Shown here piece by piece: positions 15,431 through 23,765 of a DNA stretch of 28,858 bases. Origin of the DNA: an uncultured Bacillota bacterium (GTDB lineage: Bacteria; Bacillota; Clostridia; Oscillospirales; Oscillospiraceae); assembly GCA_947383275.1 (NCBI GenBank), contig CANDCW010000026.1, forward strand, positions 1 to 28,858, read 5' to 3'. Position 1 is the first letter of the stretch, and the number at the start of each line of letters is the position of its first letter. Under the pieces are notes generated by a model, which saw only the letters and a list, made by a program, of their open reading frames with translations, was not told the DNA's origin and searched no databases. A program made the position numbers and the translations under genes.

Positions 15431-17734
15431 CTAACCGCTCAGCTGCACCTCAATTGTGCCATAGAGGTCGGTGCGGTAAATTTTGGCGCCGGCTTCATCC
15501 AGCTTATATAGGGTATCCACACCCGGATGCCCATATTTATTGTTCAGGCCCACAGAGATAAGGGCCAGATCGGGCCTCGCCGCTGCCAGCAGCTCGGGCG
15601 TAGTGGAGGTATCCGATCCATGGTGGCCCGCCACCAGCACCTCCACATCGGGTAGGGCGGCCTTCTCCACCAGGCGCTGTTCCCCCTCCCACTCCATATC
15701 GCCAGTGATGAGGACATCGGCGTTTCCGGCACAGGCCAAGACCGTGAGTCCCAGCTCATTGGTGCTTCCCTCCTCGGACATGGGAGCAAAAACGGACACA
15801 AAGCACCTCTCTGACGACTCGAAGCGGGTATCCTCCCGGATAAACTGGACAGGAATTCTCCTTTCCTCCGCGATGGAGAGGATCTCCTCCCGGAGCAGGT
15901 CCCCTTCCTCCACATCAGGCAGGGCAATCTTCCCCACACCCACCCGGTTCAGCAACTGGGGAATACCATTGGCGTGGTCGGCGTGGTAGTGGGACACCAC
16001 CAGCAGGTCGATGCTGCTGATGCCCAGGGACTGGAGGTAGTTGGCGGCCACATCTCCAGGGTCGTCCCGGCTATCCCCGCCGCAGTCCGCCAGCGTAAGG
16101 AAACGCCCTGTCCGCACCAGGACGCTCTGCCCCTGACCCACATCCAACACCGTCACCGACATATCCCCCAGGTAGAAGGAGGTCCGCGTAAACAGGACGG
16201 CCACTGCCAACGCGGCCATCCCGGCGGTCAGGGGCACCCACACCGGACGCCGCCCTTTCTCCCGCACAAAGGCCAGCAGCAGGATGCAGGCCAGCACCAG
16301 CCAGGCCCGGTAGTACACTGACTCCAGAGGCAGCGCCGCCAGGGCGGGCCTTGCCACCCATTCGATGACCCATTGGAGGTACCGCGCCAGCCCTATAAAG
16401 GGAACCGCCAGCACAGCCGCCGCACCGGGCAGGAAAACGGCCAGTGTCCCCGCCGCTAATCCGCCTATGAAAAGGAACCCGACAGCCCACAGGGTGAGCA
16501 GATTGGAGACAGGCGCAATCAGGGAGACCATGTTGAAGTGCAGGGCCACCAGCGGAATGGTAAGCATCGAGGCTCCCAACGTGGCCGAGAGGGTGGAGAC
16601 GGCAAAACGCGGCCCGGCCCGCAGCAGCCTTACCCACCAGTGTTTGGGCCTCCCATCCATACGGAACTTTTTCAGCAGCCAATCCTGAATCCGGTCAGAT
16701 ACCAGCAGGATACCGGCCACAGCTGCAAAGGACAATTGCAGCCCGATATGAGCCGCGGAGAAGGGGTTGAGCCACAGCAGGAACAGCAGCGCCAAGGCCA
16801 GAGAGGTGGGGCCGTCCCGCTCCCGATCCAGCAGGGGCGCAAGCTGGAGCATCAGAATCATCACAGCCGCTCGGAGCACCGACGGCGTGTTGCCCGCGAT
16901 CCCGCAGAACAACACCACCCAAAGGATGGTAAGGAGCGCGGTACTCCGCTTGCCCCGCCCCAGCAGGGCTGTGAGCATACTGGCCAGAAAGGCCAAGTGC
17001 ATTCCGGAAACCGCCACCGTGTGGCTCAGCCCCGCCCGTTCCAGGGAGGTGGTAAACTCGTCTGTCAGATTATCCCGGTTTCCTGTTACTAAGGCCCGGG
17101 CGAATCCGGCCACATTCTCCGGAAATGTAGCGTCAATCCCCTGTTTCAGGGCCTTGGAGGCCCAGGCCGCCCAATACTGGGGCATGACCATCTCCGGACG
17201 CTCTACCTCCAGCCGCCCGTAAGCCGTCCCCCGCAGAAAAATGCCCTTGGCAGTATAGTAGGTAATCTTCTCCCCGGCGAAGGTGCGGTCCCCCAAGGTG
17301 CAGTGGGCAATAGTTCTGATCCGGTCGCCGGGCCGCAGCCCTCCGCCCTGATCGTCCGTATAGAGGATAGCGGAGACCTTCACCCCGGACTCCATCTCCG
17401 CCTTGACCAAAACCGTATACCCGCCGTAGATCCCCTCCTGGGGCCAGTCGGCCACCGCGGCCGTCAGGCGGACGGTACAGTCATCCAGTTCCTGTGCGGG
17501 CCGAAAGAATACAGTTATGTAAACCGCCGTCCACAAAAAGCCCGCTGCTAATCCGGAAAAAATCAGCAGAACCCGAGTCCGAGCGTGGCACTTCTTTCGG
17601 AGCAGCAGCGCCAAAATCAGCGTTATGACCACCAGCGCCCCGCCCAGCGGCAGCAGGAGCGCATCCAGCCCGCCGTAGATGGTGAGGAAAACCGCCGCCG
17701 CAAAGGAGAACGCAAAGGCAGCCAGTTTGCGCAC
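15431..17734 (-). CDS. comEC: ComEC/Rec2 DNA internalisation channel
   Basis: A 767-residue membrane protein that carries single-stranded DNA across the membrane during natural transformation. The order is: N-terminal membrane helices (residues 1-75), a DUF4131-type soluble region, the Competence domain with ALVTGNRDNL and GLSHTVAVSGMHLAF and multiple helices, and a C-terminal metallo-beta-lactamase domain from about residue 525 (VLDVGQGQSVLV, VVSHYHADHANGIPQLL, VAGHHGSD). It starts at GTG 17734 after a GGGAGGGGGG ribosome binding site. It is the first gene of comEC-holA-rnmV and is divergent from mrnC. A weak minus-strand TTGCAA, 17-base spacer, TGG-TAACCT may be its promoter. No comEA or comF is in the window. 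Confidence 0.95.
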   Translation of the reverse strand: MRKLAAFAFSFAAAVFLTIYGGLDALLLPLGGALVVITLILALLLRKKCHARTRVLLIFSGLAAGFLWTAVYITVFFRPAQELDDCTVRLTAAVADWPQEGIYGGYTVLVKAEMESGVKVSAILYTDDQGGGLRPGDRIRTIAHCTLGDRTFAGEKITYYTAKGIFLRGTAYGRLEVERPEMVMPQYWAAWASKALKQGIDATFPENVAGFARALVTGNRDNLTDEFTTSLERAGLSHTVAVSGMHLAFLASMLTALLGRGKRSTALLTILWVVLFCGIAGNTPSVLRAAVMILMLQLAPLLDRERDGPTSLALALLFLLWLNPFSAAHIGLQLSFAAVAGILLVSDRIQDWLLKKFRMDGRPKHWWVRLLRAGPRFAVSTLSATLGASMLTIPLVALHFNMVSLIAPVSNLLTLWAVGFLFIGGLAAGTLAVFLPGAAAVLAVPFIGLARYLQWVIEWVARPALAALPLESVYYRAWLVLACILLLAFVREKGRRPVWVPLTAGMAALAVAVLFTRTSFYLGDMSVTVLDVGQGQSVLVRTGRFLTLADCGGDSRDDPGDVAANYLQSLGISSIDLLVVSHYHADHANGIPQLLNRVGVGKIALPDVEEGDLLREEILSIAEERRIPVQFIREDTRFESSERCFVSVFAPMSEEGSTNELGLTVLACAGNADVLITGDMEWEGEQRLVEKAALPDVEVLVAGHHGSDTSTTPELLAAARPDLALISVGLNNKYGHPGVDTLYKLDEAGAKIYRTDLYGTIEVQLSG

Positions 17735-17794
17735 AGCTCTCCCCCCTCCCGGCTTTTTCTAAAGGTTACCATGTTTGGATGGAAATTGCAAGCC

Positions 17795-17823
17795 TTGCCA
17801 ACCTTACAGAACTGTGGTAAAAT
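17795..17823 (+). promoter_or_regulatory. Sigma-A promoter (extended -10) of mrnC-rqcH
   Basis: TTGCCA, 17-base spacer and TAAAAT, with TGG directly before the -10 element. Confidence 0.7.
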
Positions 17824-17853
17824 TGTCCCACTTTTCTAAAAGGAGTGCCCGCC

Positions 17854-18255
17854 ATGACCGACTACTTTCATCTGAATGTGGACCGCGACACCCTGCTGTC
17901 CCTGTCCACCCTGGGGCTGGCCCATCTGGGAGACGGCGTGTATGAGCTGATGGTCCGCTCCTGGCTGGTGCTCCACGGCAAGGCCAGAGCCAACGACCTG
18001 CACCGAGCCACAGTCCGCTATGTGTCCGCCCCCGCCCAGGCGGAACGCTTTGCACGCATACAGCCCTTGCTTGCCGAGGAGGAACACGACGTTTTCCGGC
18101 GGGGCCGCAACACAGCTCCCCACTCCGTCCCCAAAGCCGCCAGCCGGGCCGAGTACCAGACCGCCACCGGCCTGGAGGCTCTCTTCGGCTGGCTGTACCT
18201 TCAGGGGAAAACGGAACGGCTGAACGAATTATTTGCCGCTATGATGGAGGAATAA
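17854..18255 (+). CDS. mrnC: Mini-ribonuclease 3
   Basis: A 133-residue enzyme containing only the RNase III catalytic domain and no double-stranded RNA-binding domain; it matures the ends of 23S rRNA in Firmicutes. The catalytic motif LAHLGDGVYELMVRS lies near residues 17-31. The later ATGLEALFGWLYLQGKTERL segment is the second half of the active site. ATG 17854 is 8 bases after AAAGGAGT; a GTG at 17845 overlaps that site and is rejected. It is the first gene of mrnC-rqcH, with only three bases to the next start. Confidence 0.95.
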   Translation: MTDYFHLNVDRDTLLSLSTLGLAHLGDGVYELMVRSWLVLHGKARANDLHRATVRYVSAPAQAERFARIQPLLAEEEHDVFRRGRNTAPHSVPKAASRAEYQTATGLEALFGWLYLQGKTERLNELFAAMMEE

Positions 18256-18258
18256 ACC

Positions 18259-20028
18259 ATGCCTTTCGATGCGCTCTGCCTATCCGGTGTCATCCACGAA
18301 TTGAATCTGTCTCTGACCGGGGCCCGGGTGGACAAAATTTACCAGCCCGGGCGGGATGAGGTCATTCTCGCCATGCGGACCCAGAACGTGGGCAATGTAC
18401 GCCTGCTGCTGTCCGCCAACCCGGCCCATCCCCGTCTCCACCTGACCACCCTGCCCCTGGAAAACCCGGAAAAGCCCCCCATGTTCTGTATGCTGCTGCG
18501 CAAGCACATGTCCGGGGCCCGGCTGCTGGAAATCGCCCAGCCCCCCCTGGAGCGGGTGGCCGTCCTCCGCTTTGAGGCTCTGAATGAGCTGGGCGACCGG
18601 GTGGAGCGCCGGCTTATTCTCGAAGCCATCAGCCACAAAACCAACCTTATCCTCCTGGACGGCGAGGGCCGCATTTTGGACTGCATCCGCCACACAGGAG
18701 CCGACCTCGCCTCCGCCCAGCGCGTCCTCCAGCCGGGAATGTTCTACCGGCTCCCCCCAAGTGTTGGCAAAGAAAATCCCTTGACTGTGGACCGAAACCG
18801 GCTGGAAGAGCTGTTGTCCGCCGCCCCCCAGGAGGCCCAGGCGGACCAATGGCTGCTGGACACTTTCGGCGGGCTGTCCCCTCTGATCTGCCGGGAACTG
18901 GCGCACCGGGCCGGTGGAACCACCGATGCGCGGCTGAACGCGCTGGGGCCCGCAGGCCGGACACGCCTGCTGGATGAGATGGAGCGGCTTCGGGACTCTG
19001 TAGCGAAACACAGCGCCACGCCAGTCATGGTCTCCATCGGCGGCCGCCCCCGGGACTTTACCTTCCTCCCTGTGGGCCAATACGAAGGAAGCGCCCAGGT
19101 AGACCCCTGGCCCGCTTTCTCCCCTATGTTGGACTCTTTTTTCGAACAGAGGGAGCGGCAGGACCGGGTGAAGCAGAGGGGCCAGGACCTGATTAAATCG
19201 GTGACTAACGCCCGGGACCGCACTGCCCGGAAGCTGGGCAACCAGGAAAAGGAGTTGGCCGCCACCAAAGACCGGGACCGGCTCCGAAAACTGGGGGATA
19301 TTCTCACCAGCAACTTTTATCAGATGGAAAAGGGCATGGCCCGGCTGCGGGCTGTGGACTTCTACGATCCGGAGGGTAAAGAGATCGAAATCAAACTAGA
19401 CCCCCTCCTCACGCCCCAGCAGAACGCCGCGAAATTCTATAAGGACTACAACCGGGCCAAAAAAGCGGAGGAAATGCTGACCATTCAGCTGGAGAAGGGC
19501 CAAAAGGAGCTGGACTACCTGAACAGCGTCCTGGAGGCCATCTCCCTGGCGGAAGGGGAACGGGATCTGGCGGAGATCCGTCAGGAGCTGATGGACACCG
19601 GCTACCTCCGTTGCCCCGCCAAGGCCAAGGACCGGGGAAGGCGGGTGGCCTCCAAACCCATGGAATTTGTTTCAACCTCCGGTCTGCGCATCTCCGTGGG
19701 TAAAAACAACAGCCAGAACGACCGGCTCACCTGCAAGCTGGCGGGCAAGGACGATATCTGGTTCCACACCCAAAAAATTCACGGCTCCCACGTCATTTTG
19801 TGGACCGAGGGCAGGCAGCCTGACCTCCAGAGCCTGAACGAGGCCGCCGCTTTAGCCGCCTGGTTTTCCCAGGCCCGGGACAGCAGCAAGGTCCCGGTGG
19901 ACTACACGCCCGTCCGGTATGTAAAAAAGCCGGGCGGCGCCCGGCCCGGCATGGTGGTCTACACCACCTATGAGACCGCCCAGGTCACCCCCGACGGCGA
20001 GCTTGCTAGGAGGCTGCGGGTCAAATGA
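18259..20028 (+). CDS. rqcH: Ribosome quality control factor RqcH (NFACT family)
   Basis: A 589-residue NFACT protein, also annotated as fibronectin-binding FbpA. In B. subtilis RqcH binds stalled 50S subunits and adds C-terminal alanine tails that mark the broken product for degradation. The NFACT-N domain (residues 1-190) has SGARVDKIYQP-like LTGARVDKIYQPG and HPRLHLT. A coiled-coil middle (about residues 290-450) follows, then NFACT-R/DUF814 with VGKNNSQNDRLTCKLAGKDD and IWFHTQKIHGSHVIL. A ribosome binding site lies inside the end of mrnC. The stop overlaps the next gene as ATGA, so translation is probably coupled. Confidence 0.95.
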   Translation: MPFDALCLSGVIHELNLSLTGARVDKIYQPGRDEVILAMRTQNVGNVRLLLSANPAHPRLHLTTLPLENPEKPPMFCMLLRKHMSGARLLEIAQPPLERVAVLRFEALNELGDRVERRLILEAISHKTNLILLDGEGRILDCIRHTGADLASAQRVLQPGMFYRLPPSVGKENPLTVDRNRLEELLSAAPQEAQADQWLLDTFGGLSPLICRELAHRAGGTTDARLNALGPAGRTRLLDEMERLRDSVAKHSATPVMVSIGGRPRDFTFLPVGQYEGSAQVDPWPAFSPMLDSFFEQRERQDRVKQRGQDLIKSVTNARDRTARKLGNQEKELAATKDRDRLRKLGDILTSNFYQMEKGMARLRAVDFYDPEGKEIEIKLDPLLTPQQNAAKFYKDYNRAKKAEEMLTIQLEKGQKELDYLNSVLEAISLAEGERDLAEIRQELMDTGYLRCPAKAKDRGRRVASKPMEFVSTSGLRISVGKNNSQNDRLTCKLAGKDDIWFHTQKIHGSHVILWTEGRQPDLQSLNEAAALAAWFSQARDSSKVPVDYTPVRYVKKPGGARPGMVVYTTYETAQVTPDGELARRLRVK

Positions 20029-20612
20029 CGCCGCTTTATCTTCTGGTCCAGTGCACCTGGGGGCTGCTCCAGACGGTGGCGGGAGCGGCGGTCTATCTGC
20101 GCTACCGGCGGCGCCCCCACTTCCGCTTCCATGGCGCGGTGGTCACGCAGTACCCGCTGTACTCCAGCCTGTCCCTGGGACCGTTTATCTTTCTCACCGA
20201 CAAACCGCCCCAGGACCGCAGCGGCAAGATTTCTTACCCGGACATCCCCCGGCGGATGCTGGTCCACGAGTATGGCCACACCATCCAGTCCCTCTTGTTG
20301 GGCCCGCTGTATCTGCCCGCGGCCGGCCTGCCCTCCGCCTTGTGGAACCACTTGCCCTGCTTTCAAAAAAAGTGGCGGCTGACTTTATATCAGCCGCCGC
20401 TTTCTCAGCCTCCACGCAATTACAAAATGATGCAAATCAGTCCCCCTGACCCCTCGTTGATAATGCGCTGGAGCGTCTCCCGCAGCTTGGTGCGGGCGTC
20501 CTCAGGCATACGGTTGATTTTGGAGTTTAGGTCCTCGTTTACCAGCTCGTGGAGGGATTTTCCAAAAATATTAGCCTCCCAGATGCGGCTGGAGTCCCCT
20601 TCATACTCCTGA
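20025..20612 (+). pseudogene. HEYGH zincin-like membrane protein, apparently 3'-truncated
   Basis: The first 115 or so residues look like a genuine protein: a hydrophobic N-terminal helix (LLVQCTWGLLQTVAGAAVYL), SLSLGPFIFLTD, and MLVHEYGHTIQSLLLGPLYLPAAGLP, which contains an HExxH zinc-peptidase-like motif. Related clostridial proteins normally continue with a further 40 or so residues including a WxE-type segment. Here the frame enters the spoIVA terminator at about 20365 and then runs 193 bases antisense into spoIVA before a stop at 20612. That tail is low in character and surely not selected. No other frame restores the missing part. It overlaps rqcH by ATGA. I read it as truncated, perhaps still making the N-terminal portion. 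Confidence 0.6.
20365..20403 (-). terminator. Intrinsic terminator of spoIVA
   Basis: On the minus strand, a 14-bp stem (20390-20403 with 20369-20382, one wobble pair, 7-base loop) is followed by seven T. It starts 17 bases after the spoIVA stop and lies inside the reading frame of the opposing HEYGH gene. Confidence 0.88.
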
Positions 20613-21898
20613 AGCAGATAATGGATCATATCCTCGCTCTGCTTTTCGCCGCCCACAATGGGGGACACCTCGGTCTCAATATCCGCACGGATCATATGGA
20701 TGGAGGGGGCGCTGGCTTTTAGGCGGACGCCGTAGCGTCCTCCCTGCTTCATAATTTCGGGCTCCTCCAGCACCAGGGAGTCGATGGGGGGCACTACAAT
20801 TCCGTAGCCCGTCTCCTCCACCTGCTGGAGGGCATCGGCTACCTTGTCGTAAGCCTTTTTTACCCCGGCCAGCTCGGTGAGCAGGGCCATCAGGTCGCCG
20901 TCGTCCCCAATCTCGAACCCGGACATCTGGGACAAGGTATTGTAGAACAGCCCTCTGGGCAGCTCCAGGCAAGCTGACGACACCCCGGTACCCAGATCAA
21001 TGTTGGAGATGCGGGCATCGCTGACCACCTCGCAGTCCCGGAAGGAGGATACGGCGCTGTCCACGTCCCGCACCCGGCGCAGCTGGGCGGTCCCCTCCCG
21101 GATAGCCCCGTACAACGCCGCCTTGATGGGGTGTTCCTGGGGCAGGGCATCCACCCAGGGGGGTAGAAACAGGTCCAGTTCCTTTACTGGGAACTCATAA
21201 AGCACACTTTTCAGAACGGCGTTAATCTCCTCTTGATCCAACTCCAGGCAGTTGGCCGCCACACAGGTCACGTCGTAGCGCTGAGCAATGTCCGAACGGA
21301 TCGCCCTCGCCCGCTCAGATCCCGGATTGGCCGAGTTGAGCAGCACCACAAAGGGTTTGCCCAGCTCCTTCAGTTCGGAGATTACCCGCTCCTCAGCCTC
21401 CAAGTAGTCTTCCCGGGGAATGTCGGTGATAGTACCGTCGGTGGTGACCACCACGCCGATGGTAGAGTGCTCTGAAATCACCTTCCGGGTGCCGATTTCC
21501 GCTGCCTCCGCCATGGGAATCTCGTGATCAAACCAGGGAGTGGTCACCATCCGCTCCGTCTCCCCCTCCAGCTGCCCCACCGCACCGGGGACCAGATAGC
21601 CTACACAGTCGATCATCCGCATCTGGAACGCCGCGCCGCCGTCCACCTGGACCGCCACCGCGTCCTCCGGGACAAACTTGGGTTCCGCCGTCATGATGGT
21701 CCGCCCCGAGCCGCTCTGGGGCAGCTCATCCCGGGCCCGTTCCCGGCGGTAGACATTCTCAATGTTGGGGATAACCAACGTCTCCATAAACCGCTTAATA
21801 AAGGTGGATTTTCCTGTCCGGACCGGCCCTACCACGCCGATGTAGATATCGCCCTCGGTACGGAGCGCAATATCCTCATAGATTTTGCGATCTTCCAC
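20420..21898 (-). CDS. spoIVA: Stage IV sporulation protein A, spore coat basement ATPase
   Basis: A 492-residue cytoskeletal ATPase made in the mother cell. It polymerises on the forespore surface and anchors the coat. The Walker A motif GPVRTGKST has its lysine at residue 30, the same position as in B. subtilis SpoIVA, which also has 492 residues. The N-terminal GTPase-like fold is followed by ISEHSTIGVVVTTDGTITDI, a middle domain, and the C-terminal end GGLICIIL needed for anchoring. It starts at GTG 21898 with AAGGAGG 7 bases upstream. A sigma-E-type promoter is at 21943-21971. Directly upstream lie sipL and spoVM, whose products are known partners. Confidence 0.98.
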   Translation of the reverse strand: MEDRKIYEDIALRTEGDIYIGVVGPVRTGKSTFIKRFMETLVIPNIENVYRRERARDELPQSGSGRTIMTAEPKFVPEDAVAVQVDGGAAFQMRMIDCVGYLVPGAVGQLEGETERMVTTPWFDHEIPMAEAAEIGTRKVISEHSTIGVVVTTDGTITDIPREDYLEAEERVISELKELGKPFVVLLNSANPGSERARAIRSDIAQRYDVTCVAANCLELDQEEINAVLKSVLYEFPVKELDLFLPPWVDALPQEHPIKAALYGAIREGTAQLRRVRDVDSAVSSFRDCEVVSDARISNIDLGTGVSSACLELPRGLFYNTLSQMSGFEIGDDGDLMALLTELAGVKKAYDKVADALQQVEETGYGIVVPPIDSLVLEEPEIMKQGGRYGVRLKASAPSIHMIRADIETEVSPIVGGEKQSEDMIHYLLQEYEGDSSRIWEANIFGKSLHELVNEDLNSKINRMPEDARTKLRETLQRIINEGSGGLICIIL

Positions 21899-21942
21899 TG
21901 CAATTCCTCCTTCGGCTGTCTGAGCCGGTATTTGTTCCTTAC

Positions 21943-21971
21943 AGTGTATGAGACAGGCCAGGGATTATGAC
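21943..21971 (-). promoter_or_regulatory. Sigma-E promoter of spoIVA
   Basis: On the minus strand, GTCATAAT, a 13-base spacer and CATACACT, close to the Bacillus sigma-E consensus. It sits 45 bases before the GTG start and is the best of the three sporulation promoters here. Confidence 0.8.
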
Positions 21972-21984
21972 TGAAATAATGAAA

Positions 21985-22010
21985 GAGGCAGGCCCAGCCG
22001 GGCCCGCCTC
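21985..22010 (-). terminator. Hairpin terminator of sipL
   Basis: An 11-bp GC-rich stem (22000-22010 with 21985-21995, one wobble, loop of 4) followed on the minus strand by TTTCATTATTT. The T run is interrupted, so some read-through into spoIVA is possible. Confidence 0.6.
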
Positions 22011-22015
22011 CTCGC

Positions 22016-23533
22016 TTATCGGGTGCTTGGGATCAGGAGCATCCGGCCCGTAGGCAGGGTCTCCTCCTCCAGCTCATTCGCCTGGAGAATCTGCTCCATG
22101 GTAGTGCCGTGCGCTTTGGCAATATCCCACAGCGCCTCACCGGGAGCGGGCATACGCAGCACTACAGAGGGCCGCTGCCCCTCCCCAGCACTCCGGGCCT
22201 CTCCTAACTGGGCGTTGGTCACTGCCGGGACAGCGGCGGTCTCGGTGGCCAGGCAGTGGAATTCCACGGTGAAGCGCACCTCCGCCCCGCCCGCGGCAGG
22301 AGCGGCAAAAACCTCTCCCGGGCATACGCAGTAACAGCTGCACTTGGCCCCCTCGGGGCACTCCAGGCGGCAGGCCACCGGGATGGACCGGCTGACACAT
22401 TGAACCAGCTCATTCTCATCCAGATAGAGCACGGTGACCCAGCCTTCGGCGGTAAGGACCAGTTCCTTACCCTCCCGGCTCTGGCGTACCTGGCCCAGAG
22501 ACAGCCGGGCATCCACAATGGACCGGACCATCTCCCCTGTCTCCAGCAGCTCCCGCACGGCCTGGGGCCGCACCGACTGCTCGGCGAGGCTGCACAGCAT
22601 CTGATTTTCCCGCTCCACCTCCATGAGGTGTCCGGTGCTGTACAAGTCCTGAAGCAGGGTCACCGGCCGGCGGCAGCGCACCTGGGCCTGGGCCAGCAGC
22701 TCCAGCGTCACATCCACTTCCCGGCCATCCCCCGGGAGTATGTCCGCCTGGACGGAAGCTACCTCCACCCCGACCTGGCAGTCTCCCTCCTCCCCGGCGC
22801 CTGACACCTCAATAATCTGGGAGAAGGGCATGGACTCATGCGCGGAGGACAGCACGCCCCCCGCCTCCTGGAGCAGGAGGTAGAGCTCCACCATTCCTTT
22901 AAAAATAAGCTTGGAACCGATGAGCTTGCTCTCGGTACACACCGGCTGGACCCGGACCGCAAGCAAGATAGGGGCCTCTCCAGTCCCCTGGAGCCGCACT
23001 TGGTCAGAGAAGGTAAAGGGCTTTTCTTGGACGGCGCACAGCTGATAGTGTTCCCCCTGGTACTGGCGCTGGCATAGTCCCTCCGCCTCATCTCCGATCA
23101 CGCCGCTGCAAATAGGCCGTTCTACCGGCTGGCATGCGGTAATATCCACAGCCAGATCCACCCGCAGCAGAACCTTCCGCGGGTTGAGGGCCCGGGCCTC
23201 GGCGCTGCGGAGCCGGGGGCTTGCCAACACCGTCCCACGCTCTGTGAGTCCGGGCGCCTCCGCCTGGCAGGTAAAGGGCAGGCTTGCCTCCATCCGCCGC
23301 AAGCCGCCTCCGCCCTCCGGCTGGTACAAAATAGAGGCCCGCACCACGCCGGCAACCTGGACCGCCCCCTCCCTAGCCTGCTTACCGCTGAGCATCGCCT
23401 GCCCGCAGACGTCCACAATGCGCAGAATATCCGGGCAGGCGTCGGGCACGATGCTCTCCAGCGTTTCCTCCTGGCACAGGGTTACCTCCGCCACTGTATC
23501 ACAGCTGATGATGGTATCACGTTCAAATTCCAT
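22016..23533 (-). CDS. sipL: SipL-like spore morphogenetic protein (DUF3794 repeats and LysM)
   Basis: A 505-residue protein. The N-terminal part contains DUF3794-type repeats (about residues 8-85, 165-250 and 345-400), recognised by VPDACPDILRIVDVCGQA, VRASILYQPEG and AEGWVTVLYLDENELVQCV. A LysM domain closes the protein (about residues 458-503: APGEALWDIAKAHGTTMEQIL and a final LIPSTR). This architecture and length match C. difficile SipL (about 520 residues), the functional counterpart of Bacillus SpoVID, whose LysM domain binds SpoIVA. The gene is directly upstream of spoIVA, with its own sigma-E-like promoter and terminator. Bacterial LysM proteins with DUF3794 exist elsewhere, so the symbol rests partly on neighbourhood. 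Confidence 0.88.
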   Translation of the reverse strand: MEFERDTIISCDTVAEVTLCQEETLESIVPDACPDILRIVDVCGQAMLSGKQAREGAVQVAGVVRASILYQPEGGGGLRRMEASLPFTCQAEAPGLTERGTVLASPRLRSAEARALNPRKVLLRVDLAVDITACQPVERPICSGVIGDEAEGLCQRQYQGEHYQLCAVQEKPFTFSDQVRLQGTGEAPILLAVRVQPVCTESKLIGSKLIFKGMVELYLLLQEAGGVLSSAHESMPFSQIIEVSGAGEEGDCQVGVEVASVQADILPGDGREVDVTLELLAQAQVRCRRPVTLLQDLYSTGHLMEVERENQMLCSLAEQSVRPQAVRELLETGEMVRSIVDARLSLGQVRQSREGKELVLTAEGWVTVLYLDENELVQCVSRSIPVACRLECPEGAKCSCYCVCPGEVFAAPAAGGAEVRFTVEFHCLATETAAVPAVTNAQLGEARSAGEGQRPSVVLRMPAPGEALWDIAKAHGTTMEQILQANELEEETLPTGRMLLIPSTR

Positions 23534-23576
23534 GGTGTCCTCTCCCTTGTCATAGTATCAGCCTGGCTTTGTTGAC

Positions 23577-23606
23577 ACTATATGCGCGGGAGTTCCTATG
23601 TATGCC
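23577..23606 (-). promoter_or_regulatory. Probable sigma-E promoter of sipL
   Basis: On the minus strand, GGCATACA, a 14-base spacer and CATATAGT, 43 bases before the ATG. It begins just after the spoVM stop. Confidence 0.5.
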
Positions 23607-23618
23607 CGCCTTTCAAGG

Positions 23619-23690
23619 CTATTTCACCTTAAAAATCCTGCGCAGCAGCCCCCGCAGACACCGGGGGGAACGTACCACCACGATACCCAT
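23619..23690 (-). CDS. spoVM: Stage V sporulation protein M (23 residues)
   Basis: A 23-codon gene. ATG 23690 is preceded by GGGAGGGGAGG 7 bases upstream, an unusually strong ribosome binding site for so short a frame. The peptide is amphipathic and basic, starting MGIVVVRSPRCLRGLL. It shares with B. subtilis SpoVM (26 residues) P9, L12, G14 and R17 at the same positions. SpoVM inserts into the forespore outer membrane, senses its convex curvature and recruits SpoIVA. The neighbours sipL and spoIVA, and a sigma-E-like promoter at 23737-23765, support the call. The open frame extends upstream of this ATG, but that part has no sensible start signal. The rest of the 23534-23903 gap shows only promoters. 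Confidence 0.87.
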   Translation of the reverse strand: MGIVVVRSPRCLRGLLRRIFKVK

Positions 23691-23736
23691 GAAAACGCCT
23701 CCCCTCCCTTTAAGACTGACCGTTGCCGGCTGTTTC

Positions 23737-23765
23737 ATCCTATGCGAATCTGGAAAAAGTGTGCC
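23737..23765 (-). promoter_or_regulatory. Probable sigma-E promoter of spoVM
   Basis: On the minus strand, GGCACACT, a 13-base spacer and CATAGGAT, 46 bases before the spoVM ATG. It shares layout with the spoIVA and sipL promoters. Confidence 0.5.

Noticed and set aside
20131..20449. Frameshift at the A7 run (20365-20371) as an alternative to truncation of the HEYGH gene
   Set aside because: Neither other frame gives the expected C-terminal residues; one stops at once and the other is featureless. The A7 run is explained as the U-tract of the spoIVA terminator.
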